In this document: piece after piece, positions 54,184 to 62,918 of the stretch
Numbering within the stretch: position 1 is the first letter of the stretch
How the letters are laid out: every line of letters starts with the position of its first letter
Assembly (NCBI RefSeq): GCF_965219885.1
Contig: NZ_CBDCOT010000008.1
Location: 1 to 64,000 of the forward strand
Direction of reading: 5' to 3'
DNA from: Curvivirga sp965219885
Lineage (GTDB): Bacteria > Pseudomonadota > Alphaproteobacteria > UBA8366 > Aestuariispiraceae
Length of the DNA stretch: 64,000 nt
Position numbers and translations under genes: made by a program
Notes under the pieces: generated by a model
What the model was told of the DNA's origin: nothing
Database searches by the model: none
Seen by the model: the letters and a program-made list of their open reading frames with translations, nothing else

Positions 54184-55452
54184 TTGGGAAAATTACTTGT
54201 TGTTGAGGATTCAAAGTTCTTTTCAAGCATCGTAAAACATAAAATCGAAAATGAGTTGGGCTTATCTGTTGTTGTTGTTGAAACAATGAAAGCTGCCAAA
54301 CTTGTCCTTGATACACGTAAAGAAGATTTCTTTATAGCGTTATTGGATTTAACATTACCTGATGCATCTGGTGTTGAAATTGTAAAAACTGTAAAAGATT
54401 ACGGATTACCATGCATCGTTTTCTCTTCTAATTTTTCAGAAGAATTACAACATAATATCAATGAGTTAAATGTTGTTGATTATATTATTAAAGACAATCC
54501 CTCCAGTTTCGACTATTTAGTTTCACTAGTTAATCGGTTTCATAATAATGCAAGTATCAACGTTGTAATCGCAGAGGATTCTAAGATACAGCGTCAGATG
54601 GCTGCTCACTTTTTAAAACGCTTTAACTTAAATGTAATCGAAGCTGAAAATGGCGATGAAGCTCTAAAGATTGTTACGGACGCAAGTAAGAGCAAAACTA
54701 CGAAAATTTCTCTTGTTATTACTGACTATGAAATGCCAAAGATGAATGGCTTTGATCTTATAGTGAACTTGCGCAAAAAATGGAATCAGAACGAGTTAGG
54801 AATCATTGGGTTTTCTGCAGCTGATGATAAAAGATTACCTTCAAAGTTTTTAAAAATTGGTGCTGATGACTTTGTCCATAAACCAATTCAACCGGAAGAA
54901 TTTATTAGCCGGATATCTCATAACCTCAATAATTTGGAACAAATTAATAAGTTACATATCGCAGCGACCCGTGATTACATGACTGGTATGTATAATCGGC
55001 GTTTTTTCTTTAAAACTGCTATTTCTGCGTATGAGAAAGCTTGTAAGGATGGGGTTTCTATATTGGTAAGTATGATTGATGTAGATTTCTTCAAAAAAGT
55101 GAATGACACTCATGGACATCATGTTGGCGATGAAGTGCTTATAAAGGTTGCGCAAGTATTGGAGACGGAAGCACGAGAACAAGATCTAATTGCGAGATTC
55201 GGCGGTGAGGAGTTCTGCCTTTTTTCAGTAGGTATGGACCCAGAGGTTGTTGGAAATTATCTGAACCATCTTCGTCAAAAGATTAGCGAATTAGAATTCG
55301 AAAGCTCAACAGGGAAATTTCAAGTTACGGCAAGTCTCGGAGCCTGTACAAAGAAGGGACTTGATAGCATTGACGATATGATAAATGAAGCTGATGAACG
55401 CTTGTATGATGCGAAAGAGGGGGGAAGGAATAAAGTTGTTCTTTCTAGATAG
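54184..55452 (+). CDS. PleD-like response regulator with GGDEF domain (diguanylate cyclase)
   Basis: 422 residues: REC1 (about 1-120; acceptor Asp in ALLDLTLPD, conserved Lys in YIIKDN), REC2 (about 125-250; Asp in VITDYEMPKMNG, Lys in FVHKPIQ) and GGDEF (about 260-422). The active site is RFGGEEFCLFS, and an inhibitory RxxD site (REQD) stands five residues before it, so activity and product inhibition are both expected. The start appears to be TTG after AGAGGCG. It occupies the position usually held by lolD. Confidence 0.9.
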   Translation: MGKLLVVEDSKFFSSIVKHKIENELGLSVVVVETMKAAKLVLDTRKEDFFIALLDLTLPDASGVEIVKTVKDYGLPCIVFSSNFSEELQHNINELNVVDYIIKDNPSSFDYLVSLVNRFHNNASINVVIAEDSKIQRQMAAHFLKRFNLNVIEAENGDEALKIVTDASKSKTTKISLVITDYEMPKMNGFDLIVNLRKKWNQNELGIIGFSAADDKRLPSKFLKIGADDFVHKPIQPEEFISRISHNLNNLEQINKLHIAATRDYMTGMYNRRFFFKTAISAYEKACKDGVSILVSMIDVDFFKKVNDTHGHHVGDEVLIKVAQVLETEAREQDLIARFGGEEFCLFSVGMDPEVVGNYLNHLRQKISELEFESSTGKFQVTASLGACTKKGLDSIDDMINEADERLYDAKEGGRNKVVLSR

Positions 55453-55455
55453 AAA

Positions 55456-55489
55456 AAAGGCCTGAAAATTAATTCAGGCCTTTGTTTTT
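55456..55489. terminator. Bidirectional terminator between the GGDEF gene and proV
   Basis: AAAGGCCTGAA pairs with TTCAGGCCTTT, flanked by A-rich and T-rich sequence. Confidence 0.85.
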
Positions 55490-55506
55490 ATTGTTAAATA
55501 TATGAG

Positions 55507-56562
55507 TTACATAAACTTAACAGCGCGTTCCGCGACAGCGGGGCGTTCCATACCGGACATAATATCTTTTGATGTAACAACGCCAATCTCTTGCCCCTCA
55601 TCATCCACAACCGCAATTGCATTTGTTGGAGATGCAGACACCATTGGAAGAGCATCTTCAAGATTGCGAGAAACAAGAATAGGTTCTCCACTGGTTTCAG
55701 CGGAACCTTTTTCACCCATAATAGAGCCGATTTGAACAACACGACCACGATTGATATCGCGGATGAACTCGCGGATATAATCATCTGCTGGACGCATAAC
55801 GATATCCTGAGGGCCACCATCCTGGATAATCGCCCCATCCCGTAAGATAGTAATACGATCTCCGATACGTAGTGCTTCATCCAAATCATGGGTAATAAAG
55901 ACAATTGTCTTATGAAGATCTTTTTGTAGGTCTAACAAGATTGTTTGCATATCTGTACGGATTAGCGGATCAAGAGCACTAAAAGCTTCATCCATTAACA
56001 GGATTTCGCAATCGGTTGCTAATGCACGGGCTAATCCCACACGTTGTTGCATACCACCAGATAACTGTGTTGGGTAATGTTTTTCAAAACCTGTTAAACC
56101 AACGCGATCAATCCATTTTTGAGAACGTTCTTTTAACTTATCCCCTGTGATGCCCTGAATAGAAAGGCCATAACCCACATTATCCATAACTGTACGATGC
56201 GGTAGAAGGCCAAATTTCTGGAATACCATGGAGATATTGTGGCGACGAAATTCACGAAGTTCTTCTTCGTTCAACTTCATGACATCTTGGCCATCAATCA
56301 AGATTTCGCCAGCTGTTGGTTCAATCAAACGGTTAAAATGACGGATTAATGTGGATTTACCTGAACCAGATAGGCCCATTATCACATGGATATGACGTGC
56401 TTCGATATCAAGATTGATATTCTGCAGACCAAGAACATGCTTATGTTTCTCTAATAAGTCAGGTTTGCTAACACCATTTTCTACATGATGAAGAACGCTC
56501 TTAGGATTCTTACCAAAAATCTTGTAAAGATTTCGGATAGAAATTTTAATTGGATCACTCAT
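55507..56562 (-). CDS. proV: Glycine betaine/proline ABC transporter ATP-binding protein
   Basis: 351 residues. ATPase domain about 40-275 with Walker A GLSGSGKST, FQKFGLLPHRTV, signature QLSGGMQQRV and Walker B ILLMDEAFSALD. A C-terminal CBS-type regulatory region (about 280-351, AVVDDEGQEIGVVTSKDIM) senses ionic strength in relatives. It is last of the proX-proW-proV series. Confidence 0.94.
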   Translation of the reverse strand: MSDPIKISIRNLYKIFGKNPKSVLHHVENGVSKPDLLEKHKHVLGLQNINLDIEARHIHVIMGLSGSGKSTLIRHFNRLIEPTAGEILIDGQDVMKLNEEELREFRRHNISMVFQKFGLLPHRTVMDNVGYGLSIQGITGDKLKERSQKWIDRVGLTGFEKHYPTQLSGGMQQRVGLARALATDCEILLMDEAFSALDPLIRTDMQTILLDLQKDLHKTIVFITHDLDEALRIGDRITILRDGAIIQDGGPQDIVMRPADDYIREFIRDINRGRVVQIGSIMGEKGSAETSGEPILVSRNLEDALPMVSASPTNAIAVVDDEGQEIGVVTSKDIMSGMERPAVAERAVKFM

Positions 56563-56577
56563 TATTTCTATCCTTTC

Positions 56578-57474
56578 TTAATGCGCTTTATTACGATGTT
56601 TTTGGATACGTAGGCCGTAAGCCTGCGTTACACGATCGAAAATGATGGCAAGTGCAACAATCGCCAGACCATTCATTACACCAAGGAAGAATTGTTGGTT
56701 GTTAATGGCTTTCAACACCGGTTGGCCAAGTCCTTTAACACCAATCATGGAAGCAACGACCACCATCGCCAAAGCCATCATGATTGTCTGGTTAACACCA
56801 GCCATGATATTTGGAAGGGCAAGTGGAATTTGAACCCCGAAAAGCTTTTGGCGTTTTGAGGCGCCAAATGCGTCAGACGCTTCAAGAACTTCTTTATCAA
56901 CCAAACGAATACCAAGATTTGTAAGGCGAATCAGAGGTGGAATTGCATAAATTACAACGGCAATTAATCCTGGCACCTTACCGATACCTAATAGCATCAC
57001 AACAGGAATCAAATATACGAAACTTGGCATCGTTTGCATGACATCAAGAATTGGTGTGACGATAGACTGTGCTTTATTGGACATTGCCATCAAGATACCA
57101 AGAGGCATGCCAAAGGCGATCGATAAAGTAGTACATACTAAAATCATACTGAGGGTACGCATGGTGTTATCCCACATACCGAAATATCCGATCAGCATGA
57201 AGGAAATAATGACACCAATAACAACGCGTATATTTTTACTGCCATACCAACATATCGCTGCAAGTGCGGCTAAAACGATAAACCAAGGTGTATTTAATAA
57301 TAATTTTTCAGACCAGATTAGAAATGTGAGGAGAGGGTCGAAGGCTAATTCGATATATGGTCCAAACTCTGATGAGAACTCTCTAAACCCATTGTCGACG
57401 GCTTTACGTAATTCACGTAAATCTCCGCGTTCCATCGCTGGGAATGCTTCAATCCAGCTTTTTTCTTTAGCCAT
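56578..57474 (-). CDS. proW: Glycine betaine/proline ABC transporter permease
   Basis: 298 residues with the BPD permease fold. The EAA loop EASDAFGASKRQKLFGVQIPLALPNIMAG is clear, and about seven hydrophobic segments are seen. The N-terminal amphipathic part before the first TM is as in ProW. It starts 15 bp before proV and lies 85 bp after proX, with a terminator-like hairpin between. Confidence 0.94.
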   Translation of the reverse strand: MAKEKSWIEAFPAMERGDLRELRKAVDNGFREFSSEFGPYIELAFDPLLTFLIWSEKLLLNTPWFIVLAALAAICWYGSKNIRVVIGVIISFMLIGYFGMWDNTMRTLSMILVCTTLSIAFGMPLGILMAMSNKAQSIVTPILDVMQTMPSFVYLIPVVMLLGIGKVPGLIAVVIYAIPPLIRLTNLGIRLVDKEVLEASDAFGASKRQKLFGVQIPLALPNIMAGVNQTIMMALAMVVVASMIGVKGLGQPVLKAINNQQFFLGVMNGLAIVALAIIFDRVTQAYGLRIQKHRNKAH

Positions 57475-57511
57475 TGTATAGGCCCTTTTTGTTATTTATT
57501 CGGTATATGCA

Positions 57512-57550
57512 GAAATAAAAATGCCGGTAACTTTTGAAAAGCTACCGGCA
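57512..57550 (-). terminator. Terminator-like hairpin between proX and proW
   Basis: On the minus strand, TGCCGGTA (57543-57550 side) pairs with TACCGGCA (57522-57529 side), extended by an inner CTTTT/AAAAG stem after one mismatch. TTTTTATTT follows. It lies after the proX stop and before proW. Confidence 0.75.
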
Positions 57551-57559
57551 CCTTAATTA

Positions 57560-58555
57560 TTATAGGGCAGCTTTCACTTTATCAGCTACTTCCTTGGTTA
57601 CCCAAGGTGTCCATTCTGCTTCGTATTTTACCAAGAATTCTTCAGCAGCTTCTTCGCCACTTGCTTGGTTTTCATTCATCCATTTCAAGAATTTATTCAT
57701 GAATTTGTTGGAGAAACTACGGGAAGATACATAACCATATGCTTCAGGAGATTTATCTTTAAAGCCAGCAGTTGTTACAGTGAATACTTCAGAGGCAACC
57801 CAAGCATTTGGTTTTGGATCAGCGCAATCAGGAATTACAGTACAAGAATCCCATTCTTCTTTATTATGCTCAACACCAAAATCAACTTTGTGCATTTCAT
57901 ATTTACCCAAGAATGCTGTTGGCGCCCAATAGTAGCCGAACCAACCTTCACCACGCTCATATGCTTTCGCCATAGAGCCGTCTAGACCAGCAGCGGAACC
58001 TGGATCACCAAGATCCCAACCTTTAGCTTCCATATCAAACGCATTATACAAGTTAGAAGTTGTGATTGCACAGTTCCAACCGGATGGGCAGCTCATAAAC
58101 AAACCACGATCTTCATCTTCTGGGTTAGGGAACATTTCAGGATGCTTTAATACGCCCTCGATTGTTGCCATTTCAGGATGTTTATCCACCATATATTGTG
58201 GAATCCAGAAACCTTCTTCACCACCATCAGCAAGAGATTTACCAGCATATTCAAGCTTACCAGCTTCTACTTGTGCATCTAACACGTCACGCAACGCGTT
58301 AACCCATAGTTCTGGTGCGATATCCGGCTCACCTTTTTCTGCCATGGATGTACCTGTCGGCATTGTATCACCAGGAACAAGTTCAACATCACAACCATAA
58401 CCGTTTGCAAGGATAAATTGGTCTACATACGCAATAAACTCAGCAGACGCCCAGTTCATATCTGCGATAGTAACACTACCGCATTCAGCTTTGGACGCAG
58501 TGGACATACCGATTGAACCAGCAAGAACAGCAGCGCCTAACAATAGTTTTTTCAT
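57560..58555 (-). CDS. proX: Glycine betaine/proline substrate-binding periplasmic protein
   Basis: 331 residues with a signal peptide (about 1-23, GSIGMSTASKAEC). This is the ProX/OpuAC-type fold: VTIADMNWASAEF at the start, and several Trp residues (ELWVNALRD, WFGYYWAPTAFLGKYE) that could build the aromatic cage for quaternary ammonium groups. First of proXWV, so it is likely made in excess over the membrane parts. GGGAGAC precedes the ATG. Confidence 0.93.
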   Translation of the reverse strand: MKKLLLGAAVLAGSIGMSTASKAECGSVTIADMNWASAEFIAYVDQFILANGYGCDVELVPGDTMPTGTSMAEKGEPDIAPELWVNALRDVLDAQVEAGKLEYAGKSLADGGEEGFWIPQYMVDKHPEMATIEGVLKHPEMFPNPEDEDRGLFMSCPSGWNCAITTSNLYNAFDMEAKGWDLGDPGSAAGLDGSMAKAYERGEGWFGYYWAPTAFLGKYEMHKVDFGVEHNKEEWDSCTVIPDCADPKPNAWVASEVFTVTTAGFKDKSPEAYGYVSSRSFSNKFMNKFLKWMNENQASGEEAAEEFLVKYEAEWTPWVTKEVADKVKAAL

Positions 58556-58694
58556 CTTAGTCTCCCAGACCTATTTTTAAAAATTTTCTTATTTATACAT
58601 TAAACAGTCTTTTTGCGACATCGTAAAAGACCTATTTACGAATTGCATCATCGAAAATGCGACGCGCATTGTGCCGATTTTGCAATTTCACTAT

Positions 58695-58740
58695 ATCATA
58701 AGGGGCAAGTTTGTACCGTGACAACGTTTAAATTGCCCCT
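58695..58740 (-). promoter_or_regulatory. Predicted proX promoter with overlapping dyad
   Basis: On the minus strand TTGTCA (58719-58724) and TATGAT (58695-58700) are 18 bases apart. An inverted repeat, AGGGGCAA (58701-58708) with TTGCCCCT (58733-58740), with an inner TTGT/ACAA pair, covers the -35 and spacer, suggesting an operator. Confidence 0.55.
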
Positions 58741-58829
58741 AAGACAAAAAATTTTAGGTGCTTGGATCAAAATAATTTTTGTCTACAAATTTATTAGTAT
58801 TTAAAGCGCAACTTATATCTAAAAAATCA

Positions 58830-58864
58830 CTAAAAAGGGCGCTCTACAATCTGCAGGCGCCCTT
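58830..58864 (-). terminator. Terminator of the D-amino-acid aminotransferase gene
   Basis: AAGGGCGC (58835-58842) pairs with GCGCCCTT (58857-58864); on the minus strand a U-run follows the stem. Confidence 0.75.
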
Positions 58865-58890
58865 AGCGAATAATTTAGAAGGTTTTTAAA

Positions 58891-59736
58891 TTAGCGTTTC
58901 AAAGCTTCTTCAATATACAATTTACGCAATTTCATTGAAATTTCGCCTGGGGCACCGTTGCTCATAACCGCGTCATCAATTTTTACGACAGGCCAAACAA
59001 ATGTTGTCGCACTTGTTACAAACGCTTCGTCAGCCTCATATGCTTCTTGCATGGTGAAAGGGCGCTCTTCCAATTTTAGACCTTCTTGCTCAACAAGCTT
59101 TAAAACTGCCGCACGTGTAATACCATGAAGAATACTGTTGCTAAGATGACGTGTAATAATCACACCATCTTTTACGATGTATGCATTGTTAGAGCTACCT
59201 TCGGTGACAAAACCTTCCTCAACAAGCCATGCGTCATTAGCACCAGCTTCTACTGCTGCTTGTTTTGCAAGTACGGGGGCAAGGAGCTGAACTGTTTTAA
59301 TATCGCGACGTCCCCAACGGATATCGTCAACTGAAATGACGGCAATCCCTTTTTGAGCGGCGGGGCTGTTAATCAGATTCTTTTCCTGAGTGAACATAAC
59401 TAATGAAGGTTTTGCATCTGCAGGAAAACCAAAGTCACGGTCTGCAGCTCCGCGTGTAACTTGAAGATATAATGCGCCTTCATGAACACCATTCTTTTCA
59501 AGTAATTCAAGCATAGCTTTTTCAATGTCATCGGTAGACAGAGGTAAATCCATCTTCAATTCATCTGCGGAACGTTTCAAACGTGCTAAATGGGCAGCAT
59601 TGTCAATCAAACGACCTTCTAAGATAGAGGAAACCTCGTAAATACCGTCAGCAAATAAAAACCCTCTATCAAACACAGAGATTTTTGCTTCTTCTTCAGG
59701 CACAAAGTCACCATTCACATAAACAATTCTGCTCAT
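58891..59736 (-). CDS. dat: D-amino acid aminotransferase (D-alanine transaminase)
   Basis: About 281 residues of fold-type IV PLP aminotransferase. YVNGDFVPEEEAKISVFDRGFLFADGIYEV at the N-terminus, the Schiff-base Lys in RRDIKTVQLLAPVLAKQ and FVTEGSSNNAYIV fit D-amino acid transaminases. It interconverts D-alanine and D-glutamate for peptidoglycan or D-amino acid use. The start is set at ATG 59736 because GGAGG lies 8 bases upstream; the TTG five codons before it is part of that site. Confidence 0.9.
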   Translation of the reverse strand: MSRIVYVNGDFVPEEEAKISVFDRGFLFADGIYEVSSILEGRLIDNAAHLARLKRSADELKMDLPLSTDDIEKAMLELLEKNGVHEGALYLQVTRGAADRDFGFPADAKPSLVMFTQEKNLINSPAAQKGIAVISVDDIRWGRRDIKTVQLLAPVLAKQAAVEAGANDAWLVEEGFVTEGSSNNAYIVKDGVIITRHLSNSILHGITRAAVLKLVEQEGLKLEERPFTMQEAYEADEAFVTSATTFVWPVVKIDDAVMSNGAPGEISMKLRKLYIEEALKR

Positions 59737-60164
59737 AAAAAAATCCTCCAACTGATGAAACGCCTTGATCTCATTTTTCTATTAAAGGCGAGGGCGCTCG
59801 AAATAATTTGATCCTATGTACGATGATTAAAATTAATCATCAATCAGAAATGTGATCACTTTTTGTCAAAAAGCGTCCAATCTAATGATCCGGCGCTTTA
59901 ATCACATTTATTTATCTGATTGGGGAGGGACAGTTGCCTGTAATTGATCAGGCCACATCATACTTAATTAGTTAAGATCTTTTGATAAATAATGCAGACA
60001 TTATATTTAATTTTTAAATGGGAAGGCATATTTATTATTACAAATATATGTACGTAGTATCGCGAATAATAAATGAAATAGCTAAAGAGATTGGTATACG
60101 TTATTAAACTTGAACGCTAAGCTCATGATCTTCGAAAGAAATCCATTAGCTCAAAAACAGATAT
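59737..60164. other. AT-rich intergenic region upstream of dat
   Basis: No gene is seen in about 430 bases. A near-perfect 20-bp palindrome (59822-59841, GATGATTAA/TTAATCATC) lies about 90 bases before dat, with minus-strand TTGATG and TACATA elements 17 bases apart flanking most of it. The rest shows no clear structure. Confidence 0.5.
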
Positions 60165-60185
60165 AAAGTGACTATTTGCCACTTT
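60165..60185 (-). terminator. Short hairpin after the small membrane protein gene
   Basis: AAAGTG (60165-60170) pairs with CACTTT (60180-60185); on the minus strand it directly follows the stop codon and leads into weakly U-rich sequence. Confidence 0.45.
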
Positions 60186-60467
60186 TTATTTGTCGTCATG
60201 AACTGGAAGGGTAAACATCCCATATCCCATGGATACACCAGCACATGTTACAGCCATGGCAAAGAATAATTTCATGACAATAAGCCAACCATAACTATAT
60301 GCACTTGCCATAGACCAAAGATTTCCAAGATCAAAGTAGAACACACCTAAACAAAGTATAGCAGCAAAAGCTACACCTTTTAGTAAATATCGAAAGAGAT
60401 ATTTGAGTGTTTTTTGTTGTGATTTTGATAAACTTCTAAAACCTTTTGTCATAATAAATGTGTTCAT
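60186..60467 (-). CDS. Small inner-membrane protein of unknown function
   Basis: 93 residues with two clear hydrophobic helices (about 30-48 and 58-82) and a basic N-terminus (KGFRSLSKSQQKTLKYLFRYLLKG), which predicts a cytoplasmic N-terminus. The glycine- and serine-rich second helix (TCAGVSMGYGMF) could pack tightly. A start at the second Met (residue 6) is possible. It is monocistronic and flanked by AT-rich gene-free DNA on both sides. No family recognised. Confidence 0.6.
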   Translation of the reverse strand: MNTFIMTKGFRSLSKSQQKTLKYLFRYLLKGVAFAAILCLGVFYFDLGNLWSMASAYSYGWLIVMKLFFAMAVTCAGVSMGYGMFTLPVHDDK

Positions 60468-60790
60468 TGTTGATAATTATTAAAGTTCTAAAATGAACTT
60501 TATGTGGCTTGATTGAGAAATTATATTTCTTTTTGTGATTTTTAATCAAGTAATTATTTCAAAAATAATATATTCGAATGCGATATTAATTCAGTATTAT
60601 GTGTGGCAAAGCACTTTTAATGCTAGTTTTAAAATATTTTAAGTGATCAACATTATGAAGAATCTAAACTCCATAAAGATTTAATAAGAAAAGGCGCTTA
60701 ATCTTATTAAGTAGCATCTTCATCATATTTATCTGAAGATTTTGGGAGGGGGAGTGAACAGGAAGTCAATATTCCAAAAGTAGAATATAA
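60468..60790. other. AT-rich gene-free region
   Basis: About 320 bases without a credible frame or RNA gene. It probably contains the promoter of the small membrane protein on the minus strand. Nothing else is recognised. Confidence 0.5.
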
Positions 60791-60792
60791 AA

Positions 60793-60818
60793 CAAAAAAC
60801 GAGGCATAATGCCTCGTT
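60793..60818 (-). terminator. Terminator of tRNA-Ser
   Basis: ACGAGGC (60799-60805) pairs with GCCTCGT (60811-60817); on the minus strand a U-run (60794-60799) follows the stem. Confidence 0.8.
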
Positions 60819-60836
60819 CTTGTATAGCCATATAGA

Positions 60837-60926
60837 TGGCGGAGCGGGTGGGATTCGAACCCACGGTACGCTTTCACGCACGCCGGTTTTCAAGACCGGT
60901 ACATTCAACCACTCTGTCACCGCTCC
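60837..60926 (-). tRNA. tRNA-Ser (TGA)
   Basis: A 90-nt class II tRNA with long variable arm and encoded CCA. The acceptor GGAGCGG pairs with CCGCTCC. The anticodon loop CTTGAAA between CCGGT and ACCGG gives TGA. Confidence 0.96.
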
Positions 60927-61019
60927 ATCTATGATGCGGAACCATTCGGTTACGGCGGGCATAATATTTAAAACCGCCTTAAGAGCAAGTATAAAAATGA
61001 CAAAAATGTAAAAAAAATA

Positions 61020-62627
61020 TTATTGCTGAATTGGATACCGCAAATCCGCTAGATCTGAGACATGATCACCGAAGTAACTACCTGTTGCGACAGCAACTTT
61101 TAACTTGGCCAATGCAGTTGCCGTATCCTCTTCACGAATACCGTCAAAGACCAACTTGATGTCATGTTGTAGGCAGCGTTGTTCCATCTTTTCCAGCATT
61201 GCTAAAGACGCTTTTAGATGCGCCGTACTTTCCGTGAAACCATCTTCCAAGATAATGTAATCCGCAGGCAATTCAGTTAACATTTGAGAGTTAATAGCTC
61301 CGAGTTCCTCTCCATATAAAGCAATTGAGAAGCCAGATTGTTTTAAGGTACTTAAAGCGGATAAGCGACTGAGATCGTTAGGACTAAATCCTGAAATGCG
61401 AAGAATCACTTTGGTGTCACCAGCAGTACTGGCAAATTTAAGAAGTCGCATTACCACATCTTCTTTAAGCAGTGATCTTACATGTAAAGTGATCGCAACA
61501 GGACAACCTTTATACCAGTCATCTGTTTCTATGAATCTACATTGGGCTTCGTCTACTTGGACACGTAGATCCAAATTATCTCGCGTAAATTTGATGATTT
61601 CTTCTACACCAAGTCCATCATCTTCAAGGTCTGCGCGAATCTCAGCCCAAAGATGGTCTGTACACCATTTATGAACATTCACAACCGGTTGATATACAAC
61701 AGATAACTGGTCTTTACTAATCACTTCTTTCAAAATCGATAAGCGATCCGATTTATGATCCAAATAGGCAGTATGGGCTGAACCTAGATTGTCATAAATG
61801 AGATCATCCAATCCTGATTCGGCAAAACTATCTATCGCATGAGAAAGTGCATCTGCTAACTCATCATCTTCCAAGCCATCTGCATCAAGCGACATTGTCT
61901 TAGTTTCAACATTAAGAGCTTTGCCTTCAGGATCAATTTCCTGAGCAAGTCCTTTAATATCTTCATGCATACCAGAAAGGTCAGCCTGTGATTTATGTAA
62001 AACACCGTATTTGCCACTGGATACCTGACCTAAAGCTGCTTGATCAAGGCTAGATTCGCGTAAGCGATCTTCCATATTTTTAGTGAAATTATCAATTTGG
62101 TCTTTTGAAAGATTAAGATTTGTCGCCAATCCATCTACATCACCGACAGACACGAAGGTCATATCCAAATCTTCTTCTGAATGTTTCAAGATGTCATTTA
62201 CACTGTTTGCGAAGCCCTTTGCAGAATTCATAGGATTGGATTCGGCTGATAAGCTCGCGTCATATTGAAAACGTAAACGATATTCTGTTGTATCGGAGAT
62301 ACTACCATCAGGGTCAACGGGTTCTCCCATCATTTGGAAGCCTTTAACCAGACGTTTTGCACCGAATACAAAGGCGGGTTGTAAATCCATATGGAAGCCA
62401 CTTACAGCATTCACAATAATATCCGAAGCTAACATTTGTGAAGGTGGAGCAAGAATATCTGCAATGTTCTTTTCTGCTAAATCCTGTGGTTTCTGATCAA
62501 GCCAAGTTAAAGCATTTTTATTGCCTCGCAGAATATTTCCTACCTCGTCTACCACCAACATAAAGCGCTCTTCAGGGTTATCCTGAACTGCATCTATTTT
62601 ACCATCAGCACGTAGAACAGTGACCAT
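61020..62627 (-). CDS. Degenerate EAL-domain protein with N-terminal PAS-like region
   Basis: 535 residues. An N-terminal PAS-like segment (about 15-85, EERFMLVVDEVGNILRGNKNAL) is followed by an acidic middle region and an EAL-like fold from about 300 to 535. The recognisable start (VVYQPVVNVHKW) and later blocks (TELPADYIILE, DIKLVFDGI) follow the EAL pattern. However, the signature ExLxR is changed (WAEIRAD), and the DDFG-type metal motif and the catalytic Lys/Glu of KAEGVE are absent. It is probably not a c-di-GMP hydrolase but may bind nucleotide or protein partners. Confidence 0.7.
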   Translation of the reverse strand: MVTVLRADGKIDAVQDNPEERFMLVVDEVGNILRGNKNALTWLDQKPQDLAEKNIADILAPPSQMLASDIIVNAVSGFHMDLQPAFVFGAKRLVKGFQMMGEPVDPDGSISDTTEYRLRFQYDASLSAESNPMNSAKGFANSVNDILKHSEEDLDMTFVSVGDVDGLATNLNLSKDQIDNFTKNMEDRLRESSLDQAALGQVSSGKYGVLHKSQADLSGMHEDIKGLAQEIDPEGKALNVETKTMSLDADGLEDDELADALSHAIDSFAESGLDDLIYDNLGSAHTAYLDHKSDRLSILKEVISKDQLSVVYQPVVNVHKWCTDHLWAEIRADLEDDGLGVEEIIKFTRDNLDLRVQVDEAQCRFIETDDWYKGCPVAITLHVRSLLKEDVVMRLLKFASTAGDTKVILRISGFSPNDLSRLSALSTLKQSGFSIALYGEELGAINSQMLTELPADYIILEDGFTESTAHLKASLAMLEKMEQRCLQHDIKLVFDGIREEDTATALAKLKVAVATGSYFGDHVSDLADLRYPIQQ

Positions 62628-62918
62628 TTAAATTCCCCAACCTTAAACGATTTGGCATAAATAAACTCAAGTTATTTGAATGTATTATAAATATGTCTGT
62701 ATCACATAATTATAGAATAATGTTGATGTCCTTGTTCAGCATCAATTTCAACAACTTACATTTAGTATGATTTTAATCAGTCCTATATGCAAGAGGAATG
62801 GAGATAGTATTTTGCGATTGCGGTGATTTGCAATTGATGAATAAGCTGCGAATACTTGTCCAATGAAACCGAATCGCGATAGCGGAATTATGTAATTATT
62901 TTTGACAGGTATATATCA

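Noticed and set aside
55494..55904. 136-codon minus-strand frame near the end of proV
   Set aside because: Out-of-frame shadow of the proV C-terminus on the same strand; proV is intact.
60729..61011. Frames on both strands across tRNA-Ser
   Set aside because: Both are translations of the tRNA-Ser gene and its complement, with no coding signals outside the RNA.
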